From the NCBI GenBank assembly GCA_014529385.2, contig CM043969.1, positions 29,530,946 to 29,594,945 on the forward strand: 64,000 bases of DNA. Direction: 5' to 3'. Shown here one piece after another: positions 56,000 through 64,000 of this stretch (the stretch's first letter is position 1; each line of letters begins with the position of its first letter). The translations under genes were made by a program, and so were the position numbers. Origin of the DNA: Adiantum capillus-veneris (lineage: Eukaryota > Streptophyta > Polypodiopsida > Polypodiales > Pteridaceae). The notes beneath the pieces are model-generated. The model had not been told where the DNA came from. It did no database searches and saw only the letters and a program-made list of their open reading frames with translations.

Positions 56000-58459
56000 C
56001 TAAAACTGATCTCTGAGATCTTCTAGAAGGTCTAGAATCTCTCTCAAGTCTCTCATAATCAAATGTGGTCGTGAATGCTCACTATGTGCTACAACTCTCA
56101 ACCTGGGAACCCAAATTTGTCTATGTCCCTCGTAATAACTTTGTGCCTCTAGTGATCGTCTAGATGTGAGCCAACCATGTGATAATCCATCATGTGTAAT
56201 CCGGCTCTCTATCCACACATAAGTGTCATCACTAGGCAATGGTCTCATCGATATCTCTCTCCGTGGAACATATACTCGCAGAGTCCTATAGGAAGCTTTG
56301 GGTGTAGATCTATATATCTGATGTGGAAGGGTAACTCCTTGGTAGCACTGCTCTGAACTCTATCTAGAGAAGGCTCTAATGCTTGCTTCGAATCAAACAA
56401 CCCTTGTGGTCTCCAATAGAATCTTGCAGGTGCTCGTCTATCCTCATGATGTAAATGTATAGAGGTCATACTAGTCTGTGTAGGCTCAATGATATGTGGT
56501 GTGACCTCTATATGTGTAGTATCTGTGTGGTGGTCTAGAGGAACCTCATGTGTGAATGTCTTTGCAATCGTATCTGCTCGCTCTATGATCAAGGAATGAG
56601 ATCGTGTCTCTGCAAGAATAGATGGCTCTATGGCAACATCTATGTGATGTGGGTGCTCTGTAAGTGAATCAGTCACTAATGTGTCACTCTGCTGCACATC
56701 ATGATGATGAGCAACACATGTTAGCTCTATGTCATCGGTCTCATGATGATCTAAGCTATGAAGCTCACTCTGTGGTAGGCTAAGCTCAAGAGCTCCATCT
56801 AGGGGTGGCATAGTCCTAGTAATCTCTCATAGAGGATCACAATCACTCATGGGTGTAGGAGGTGATCTATGACCAGACTGGTGGGCTAAAGCTGTAGTAG
56901 GTATTCTAGTGCTACAATGTGCTCGATCGATCAATGATCTAGGTGTGTATCTCACTCCAATAGTCATTACATAGATGGCATGATCAGTGCCTCTATATAC
57001 ACGCTCTTGAGGATCTCGATCAAACGAAATCATGGCAGTCACTCTCTGACATAACTCACTAGATGTTCTAGACTCTCGTGTGTATCTATGTCCACAGTCG
57101 TCAACATATGTCTTTGTCTGCTCAAGTCTATACAACTCTACCAATGTGGGATGAGTATGCGTATCTAGGGACTCGTCATATGATAAAGGCTCTATGGTTT
57201 GTAAGTCAATCTCAAACATCGGCAAGTACATCGCATCATACTCATCTCTAAAAGATCCTGGCATGCCTGGGTTAGGCATAACTCACACTAACTGATGTGT
57301 GGGAGGATCCTGAACAAAGCGCATGAGTTTCTGAAAGAAACTCGATCGGCTCAGATCATGAAATATGCATAATCCCATCCTCTCACCACACAAGACTAGC
57401 ATAGGTCTATCTGTCCGTAGAGTAGTGGCTAACTCGTGTAGCTCATCTCTCATCGTAGGACTCGTGTCACTCGTCAAAACTATAGCCCCATGTGACATAA
57501 CTCTCTCATGATCATGTGATCCTGAAACATCAATATGGCTCAATGTTGTGGTTGTAACAGCCTCTCTAGGTAAATGCATGGTATGCTCCGTCACCAAAGG
57601 CTGTGGATGCTCTCTCATGGGTCCGCAATGTAATCGTCTCATAGTCAATGGCTCTATGTGTGGTGCACTCATGACGGGTGCTCTCATCTCGATGATTCGT
57701 GGTGGCTCTGATCTCATCATAAACATAGACTGTGAAGTGATCATCATGCTGAATCTAGCTCTGTGTGGTCTGTGAGGACTCTGATGTCAATCTCGTCTCG
57801 GTCTCTATGCGTGGCTCTCTCAATAACTGCTCTCGAGACTCGTCAATCTCCAGTGTCAACCTAGATCTATGGTCATCGATAGAGTCCTGTGGAGCAATAG
57901 GTCTAGGTAGAAATCCTGGAGGTGGTCTAATGGGTGATCTCGTTGTGTATGTGGACTCAAGATCAATGACGACACTAGATGTAGGTGATCTAGGGCTAGG
58001 GATAGGTCGATTAGGTAGGCCAAAAATCATCATGTAGGTACTATAATCATCAAGGCCATAATAGGTCCTACTACCCATGGATCTACCCAAATCTACCTAA
58101 GGCTCTGGTACAGGCATCTGTGACTCTCTCAAATACATGCATGCATCATCATCAACATACAAAAAACTATCATACATACGCCGTAACTGGACTATCACTG
58201 GATGGTATCGTGTGTCTGCAACATCCTCTAGGGATGGTACTTGGATCTCATGTCTAGAATGGATATTTTGTACTCGATAGAGTACACCTAAGAAATCTAT
58301 GAGATGATCAGACCTCGTGGGGTGGGCTCTGGCTCTAACTGACTGAAAAGCATGAGTAGAGTGATCATGAGGCTGAAGCCTCACAAAATAGCGATCGGTA
58401 TATCGATCTTGATAACATAAATGTCTCTCGTACTCTCCTACTAACCATAGCAACACCAA
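56000..58459 (-). pseudogene. E4 polyprotein, mostly unrecognised, ending in a W-V-P module
   Basis: Near-continuous coding in two frames: 58459-57755 with one stop, 57747-56245 with two stops, 56248-56000. The composition is His/Asp/Arg/Ser/Thr-rich. Two ~33-residue segments are paralogous: residues at 58219-58121 and 57168-57070 share D-T-x-x-H-P, L-x-R, Y-V-D-D and Y-x-R-E-S. The last part (56190-56080) has S-R-R-S-L-E-A-Q-S-Y-Y-E-G-H-R-Q-I-W-V-P-R, the counterpart of the E1 module. No zinc knuckle or protease motif was seen. By position it would include the structural protein of E4. Confidence 0.6.
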
Positions 58460-60555
58460 ATCGAACCTCTCAGGGCCATGGTCGTCATCAATCTAGAGAG
58501 TGCAAATACTCAATGATCATGTGGAAGCTCACTATGACTGATCTAGATCTCTCAAGGAATAGCAAGCAATATAATAAGTGTATGGCAAGATCGTGATGTG
58601 AATGGTGTGATCAAATGAAACTGTCACACGGGTGACCTATAGTCAATCATGCATGATAATAGTGGCTCATAAATCACATCACAATGATGTCAATGTGTCG
58701 AGAGTCCACTAAATCCTACATTGTGCTATGTCAAACAAGTAAGCGAATCAGGCAAACGACTCTCCGGACATATGTACTCTTAGTGTCTAGTCGTGCATAA
58801 ATACGCGCGTGAACGAGGTATATAAGAGAAAGTATAAGAGAGAGATCCTCGTAATATAGGGTCCAAAAAGAGGCCGACTAGATGCGCACATGCATGGGAT
58901 GTCTACATGCATGGGACGTTTAATTTTATATTTGGTTTTTTTAAATTCGGACACCCTTGCACGCACTCTTTTTATTCTCTTTGTTGACTGTGTTTCTCTT
59001 TCTCTCACCTAGATTCTTTTCTCACGTGCCTTGTCTTTTGTTAACTTTACTCCCTTACCACACACCTAAAAACAAGCATGCACATGTGCTTGACCCCCCA
59101 CCCCCTTTGTTTGCTTGTGTACTACACTTTACACACACCCAAATTGAGAATGGTACGCACCCCTCTTAAATGATGCACACACCTAAATCAAGCAATGCAC
59201 ACACACACACACCTAAATCAAGTAAGTGCTCATAGACACCTAAATCAAGTAAGTGCACACACACACCTAATTCAAGTAAGTGCTCACACACACCTAAATC
59301 AAGTAACTGCACACACACACACACACACACCTAAATCAAGTAAGTGCTCACACACACATAAATCAAGTAATTGCACACACTGTTACAAGAAGTGAGACGT
59401 ATGCGCGTGCGAAACTAAAAATAGGTCGTGAAGTGCATACACGCTCAATTTTGTAAAGAATTTTTTGCAATTAACACTTCAAAGTTACACCCAAAATCAA
59501 ATTTCTATGCATTAGGTCGATTTTTGCTTCTTTTTTTGCTTAATTTTGACTAAAAATTAGCATAATTAGCAATAGAATTAAGCAAAATTAAGCATATACA
59601 ATTGATCAGCACACTTTGAACTTTGTAATTCAACCAATTTCACATCAATTTGCAATCAATTACAAGCCCAATTAAGTGTACACACACAAGCATAATCAAG
59701 CACTAATCGCTAATCAATGCACACACAATCTAGCAAAAATTAGGCAGCATTTTGACGCAATTTTAGCAATGAAAAAACTGATCCATAATCATCATTACAA
59801 CATCAAGCAATCCAATGATTTTTATGAACCCAATTGGCACCAATTAAACCATAATTTGCACTAAAAAATGTGCACTTTGCCTACACATAGGCACACTAAT
59901 TGCACTTAGATTTGCACTAAATTTTTGTGAAATTTATCTTTAATCAAACTTGAAAATCAAATCAGAAAATGAATGGGTTAATGCACTCACAATAACATAA
60001 GCATCACGTCGATTTTCCACTCCAATTGACGCCTACACACATGTGTGTGTACTAGCAACCGCTTAACCGCAATTCACCTACAATCAATCAAGCACAAAAT
60101 CTCATGTGTAGCATCATTTTCAATCAAATTAAACACTTAACAATGATAATCACACTTCAAATCAATGATTTAGCTATGTGTAACACAAAAATCACGTGTG
60201 ATTAGAGAGTAATTAGAGAGCCTAATTAGAAAAAAATCCCTAATTACACACTAAAAAATCACTCGATTTCACTCAGTTTTTTTTTGCAATTTCTTATCAA
60301 AAGAGCGATGCTTAAGCCTCTAATTAGGCATACACACACATAAAACACTCCAATTGTTAGCGGATAAGTAGGAAATTAGTGAATAATTAGTGAAAAAAGA
60401 GAGAAAAACATACAAATTAATCACAATTTCTTAACCAAATCTCACCATAAATCCACAATTCACCATCACCAACACCTAACGCATAATCTAAACTACTCTA
60501 AACATGACTAATGACTCTTCAACACACTAATGACTCCTTTAGCTTAGGTAATCGA
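58460..60555 (-). other. E4 leader region
   Basis: Non-coding, AC- and AT-rich. A minisatellite (59171-59380) has about seven ~25-bp units of CACACACACCTAAATCAAGT. The rest shows no feature I recognise. Confidence 0.6.
59171..59380. repeat. Minisatellite, ~25-bp unit
   Basis: Units ACACCTAAATCAAGTAAGTGC vary in AC length and a few bases. Confidence 0.88.
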
Positions 60556-60573
60556 TCCCCGAAAAAGGCGCCA
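60556..60573 (-). other. E4 primer-binding-like site
   Basis: The minus strand reads TGGCGCCTTTTTCGGGGA, matching the tRNA-Asp complement at both ends (TGGCGCC, CGGGGA) but not in the middle five bases. Confidence 0.55.
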
Positions 60574-60574
60574 A

Positions 60575-61353
60575 TGTTGGGGGGTTGTCGCATAGCTCAA
60601 TCCACCAACATAATGTCAAACCAATGGATCGATAACCCGGCTAGTGCATGAAGGCATGGAATCACTAGAAATGCAAGAAGAGGATCATAATCAAGAGAGT
60701 TAAGAAGAGGAGAAAGCTAATCACTCAATGCCTACTCTATAATCTTCTTTAATCTCAACAATCAAGCTAGAGGACAATGGGTGCACACTCTCATCAATCA
60801 CACACACATCAATCAAAATCTCAATGAGCTCACAAATAATGTAAAAGTGAAGATAAATGAGAGAGGGAAACACTAATTAGAGACTAATCAATGCTTAACT
60901 ACACACCATAAACACAATTGACAAAGAGAAAGAAGAACAAGAGCACTTAGCTTTCCATTGCATGCCATAAAAAGTAGGTGAGCACAAGAGGAAGCTCCAA
61001 CTCCAAACATCTTCACCTCTATCTTCTCTACAAGCTTTCCATGAAAGCTTAACTAACCTGAGGATCCCTAAAAAATTAAATAACTTTCACTTTTATACCT
61101 AGGGCATAAAAAATATGTCTGGCTGCCCATGAGATGCATAGAATTGTGTGCATCTCTATAGCTCTTAGGCATCATGGTAACATCAAATATACAAGCTGAA
61201 ACACATGTAGAGCCCGTAAATATGTCAAAAGTACATATACAAAATGATGTGTCTGTCAAAAAATAAAGCAACGTATGCTAATACATCATAAGCATATGCT
61301 AAAAATAGCATAGATGAAGGTCATCTGCTACTTTGTGTTTGCCCTGCCAAACA
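60575..61353 (-). repeat. E4 5' LTR (779 bp)
   Basis: Partner of 52178-54308 without the TIR insert; TATA at 61091-61098 on the minus strand. Confidence 0.9.
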
Positions 61354-61805
61354 CTCTCTGAGAAGCTCTGTAGAGCAGAAATCCCTTCTTTAGGCTTTGC
61401 AACCCAATCTAAGAAAGTTCTTTTGGTCACCCTCTCAAAGTCCTGCATAAAGTAGTCTTCTTTTAGAGCAAGCTTGAATTCCTCCCAATTTCTTCCATGA
61501 GCATTTTGAATTGCCCTAATATGGTCTCTGATCTTTGGGACACAAACTAGCTCAAAACTTCGAACCATGTCTTCCTCACACACTCCGTTCAACTCCATTT
61601 CCTTCATATAATCTCATAGATACTTTGTGATGTCCTTGCCATCAAACTGGTCAATTCTCTTCACAATGGACTGTAGTGCTTTTGTGGTTGAAATCTGGCT
61701 TCTTTCCGCTGCTTGTTGTTGCTACATGTACATGGCAAATGCTTGAAACATGTGCATGACTGCAGGATCAAAGTGCATCCCATGTGTCTCTTGATTTTCA
61801 TCCAT
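61354..61805 (-). pseudogene. E3 gag, N-terminal part
   Basis: From ATG 61805 (M-D-E-N-Q-E-T-H-G-M) one frame runs left with stops at about 61727 and 61617. It contains I-D-Q-F-D-G-K-D-I-T, M-K-E-M-E-L-N-G-V, W-E-E-F-K-L-A-L-K-E-D and T-F-L-D-W-V, and is cut by E4 at 61354. Confidence 0.8.
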
Positions 61806-61874
61806 GGCTAACAAAGTGTCTAGATCAATTCACAAAATCCCACCCCAGCAACTTCACGTCGGGTTCACGAGAAA

Positions 61875-63075
61875 TGTCGGAATGAGTGCGGTCTAGCTGG
61901 GAAGGTGCAAAACCTCTGGCTGTGAGAGTTCATGATGAGAGTCACAAACACTTTACGAAAAGAGTTTATGGAGAATCAACAACCCTCTTTCTATGGGTGA
62001 CAGAAAATCTAAGAGCGTTCGTGACAGCAAAGTCACAAACCCTATTTCCTATCGTGCTTGGAAATTGCTTGTTTTCGTAGTTGAGATTATGATAAGAGGA
62101 TCACCAAACCACATTCAATTTCACTTAAAAAGACCATTTAAAAAAACCAAAGTTTCAGCCATGAAACCTTGATGCTCATACAAGCACAAATCTCAATCAA
62201 AACCCAAACCTCTTTCATGGTATCATGTAGCCTCGCCCCCAATTACATAGTCGTAACATCAAATAGCTGAAAGGAATACACGAGCTCCACCTTCATGGCG
62301 ACCATTTTATGAATTTGCAGAGATTTAAGAGCTTTGAAAGTGAAGCCCACATACCATTTTGATAAGGGCAAACCCTAATTCACTCCCTAACTAGCTCAGA
62401 TACAAGATTTCGAAGAGGCGGGACTGCCGTACACATAGATTGAGCAACCATGGAAGCTATTGAACAGTAGAGAAAAATTGCTGGTTTTCTCTGTAAAAAG
62501 TCCCCTTCTCTCTCTTCCCCACGGCAATATGAGCTGATGTGTCAATTTTTGGGCCATTTTGCCACTTTGGACCAAAACTAGGCCATTTTCATCTCATTTT
62601 TGACCCAAAAAATGTCATTTTTGATGCGAAAAATCCCAAACGGAGTCAGGAAAATCCCTAAATTTGTGGGATCCCTCGCATAAGAATAAAAATCATAGAT
62701 AAGCATGATTTTTCATCCATATACCATTTTGGGTCACTTTCCATGCAATTCAGCAACGGCGCCTGTTAGTTGCTATTTTTGGCAGTTTTTGCTCGCATCA
62801 GTCTTTGTAGGCGAGATGAGTGTGCCACCATGAAACACTTGGATTATGTACATTGTCAAACCAAATTAGGCATCTTATCAAGTGAAAAAGCACGCAAATG
62901 AGCCACATCCAGGTCCACGAATCCCCGGATAGGTATGTAAATGATAGTGATTTGCAGTAGCCGCTTTAGCATATATCACGATATGTACATTATTGTTTTC
63001 TTTCCATGCATCAAGAAGTGTCAAAAGTGAGGTGAATGTTTTTATTTCACACTATGTACATGCCATGGCACGACA
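61875..63075 (-). repeat. E3 5' LTR (1201 bp)
   Basis: Partner of 44726-46001; right flank ACGG duplicates the left flank. Confidence 0.92.
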
Positions 63076-64000
63076 ACGGGTGCTCAACATAATATATTAC
63101 CTTATGGAGTGTGGTGTCAGTTAGGGCAACCATCCCTATCCAAGAGTACCATCCAAGTTAAGGGTATCTATAAGAAGAGAACTACTATCTTTGGAATCCT
63201 AAAAACCCCAGTTGTCTATGACAACAAGATCGTGAGTGAAAGCTTTATGGTCATGCCTGTTGGCACTATGGAGGGAAACATAAACTTTGGGCATAAATGG
63301 ATGTTAGAAACTAAGTGCACTATTGATTAGGGAATAGGGAGTGTTATAACACAAAAACCACCTATCGGTCCTAGCATTCAAGATATCTCACTTATGCTAT
63401 CAACTTTGGAGACACCACAAGAAAACAAGACATCATAGATCCAAGTGGTTGAATCATCGATGATGACAAATTCTCAACCCTCCAATGTTTTCACCCCTAT
63501 AGTTGAGACTAGTGGTGCTATCCCAATGGCTTGGCTTGATTTACCCAAGAGTACATATCAATGGGTCCCAAAGGTTTCATTACCAACCCCTTCAACTCCT
63601 CCATCTATTTCAAGGACACATTCTTGTCAAAATCTATAATCTGCTCTAAGAAGGTTAAGGTTACATCACATTGGGTTCCTCAATGCCTATTAAAAGCCCA
63701 AGGCTACTATGACAAAAACGATCAAATTTGGGTAGCTAAATGTAAGGTGTGTGCCTCCGTATCACCTGCAGAACCATGTAAGTTATATTTTGCAATTCCA
63801 ACCACGATTGAGGATCGTGGGAAGGGAAAGATCTCAAAATTCTCCACAATTATTTCAGAGCTAGTTTTAATTCCAAAGCAAAATAAATCTATTCCATCTA
63901 GATCAGGAAGGGGGATTCACATGAAGCTTCTAGTTCCTCTTGTAATTCATACATCAATTCAAAAGCTCCTACTACACCAGAACCACCCACCATTGTTAGT
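63076..64000 (+). pseudogene. E5: protease and W-P-K module of an older plus-strand gag-protease element (partial)
   Basis: Directly right of E3, the frame continues the retropepsin domain: T-G-A-Q-H-N-I-L, L-G-Q-P-S-L-S-K-S-T, F-G-I-L-K-T-P-V-V, F-G-H-K-W-M-L-E-T. It is similar in layout to the E1/E2 protease (L-A-T-T-T...I-L-G-R-P-F). Stops end it near 63330. From 63640 another frame gives H-W-V-P-Q-C-L-L-K-A-Q-G-Y-Y, N-D-Q-I-W-V-A-K-C-K-V-C, S-P-A-E-P-C, R-G-K-G-K-I and S-G-R-G, collinear with E1. The element runs past the right edge. Confidence 0.78.

Larger units (their letters stand above)
52178..61353 (-). mobile_element. E4: LTR element lacking recognisable RT, nested in E3 gag
   Basis: LTRs 52178-54308 (with a 1.34-kb TIR transposon inside) and 60575-61353 begin TGTTGGGGGG and end CCAAACA. 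E3 gag sequence resumes on both sides. Minus-strand order: 5' LTR (right), primer-binding-like site 60556-60573, AC-rich leader, coding region 58459-56000, conserved noncoding block 54802-54919, purine tract 54309-54321, 3' LTR (left). It carries a W-V-P module like E1 and E2 but no recognised RT or integrase. Confidence 0.9.
44726..63075 (-). mobile_element. E3: Ty3/gypsy element with gag, protease, RT, RNase H, integrase; E4 nested in gag
   Basis: LTRs 44726-46001 and 61875-63075 begin TGTCGGAATG and end GGCACGACA. A 4-bp duplication ACGG flanks it (44722-44725, 63076-63079). It is confirmed because joining the flanks restores an uninterrupted protease motif of E5. Minus-strand order: 5' LTR (right), gag from 61805, protease, RT, RNase H, integrase, purine tract 46002-46018, 3' LTR (left). 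Without E4 it is about 9.2 kb. All genes are degenerate. No clear tRNA match was found next to the 5' LTR. Confidence 0.93.

Noticed and set aside
59171-59380. CRISPR-like array
   Set aside because: Units are near-contiguous without distinct spacers; it is a minisatellite in a plant retroelement leader.

Overview
This window is repeat-dominated nuclear DNA of a land plant. The evidence is plant-type Ty3/gypsy and Ty1/copia polyproteins, En/Spm (CACTA) transposon genes with introns, tRNA-derived SINEs, LINE fragments, tRNA-Asp-type primer binding sites, and one plant clavaminate-synthase-like (TauD/TfdA) pseudogene. Long AG/CT and AC tracts and a seed-free-plant or gymnosperm flavour suggest a fern-like or conifer-like genome, but the sequence does not fix the species. 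I see no intact host gene.

Layout. 1-517: LINE ORF1-like coding sequence (minus) running off the edge. 1040-14480: an old minus-strand Ty3 element (E0). Its LTR begins at 4108 and is split by E1. 4349-13174: E1, a complete LTR element with a CCCGT target duplication and a gag-protease polyprotein but no reverse transcriptase or integrase. 14495-17690: another decayed Ty3 element (gag-pro-RT). 17803-19503: unrecognised coding-like block with an internal duplication. 20480-24700: decayed copia and Ty3 pieces on both strands. 24971-26140: a SINE head and a fold-back element. 26481-28696: clavaminate-synthase-like pseudogene broken by a LINE. 28934-43990: a CACTA element (3-bp CAT duplication) holding a four-copy SINE-like array, two diverged tnpA-like genes and a DUF4216-like exon pair. 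Inside it sits E2 (34803-43703, AATAT duplication), a sister of E1. 44726-63075: E3, a Ty3 element with degenerate gag, protease, RT, RNase H and integrase. Its gag is interrupted by E4 (52178-61353), a further element without visible RT. One LTR of E4 carries a 1.34-kb TIR transposon. 63076-64000: protease and downstream module of an older plus-strand element (E5), cut by E3 exactly in its active-site motif.

How parts relate. E1, E2, E4 and E5 appear to form a group of gag-protease-type elements lacking RT and integrase (E5 is seen only in part). They share a downstream W-[IV]-P-K-rich module. E1, E2 and E4 also share a strongly conserved ~120-nt noncoding block near the 3' LTR with two potential hairpins. 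They would need enzymes in trans. All coding calls were made by reading translations by eye; nearly every coding region is degenerate.
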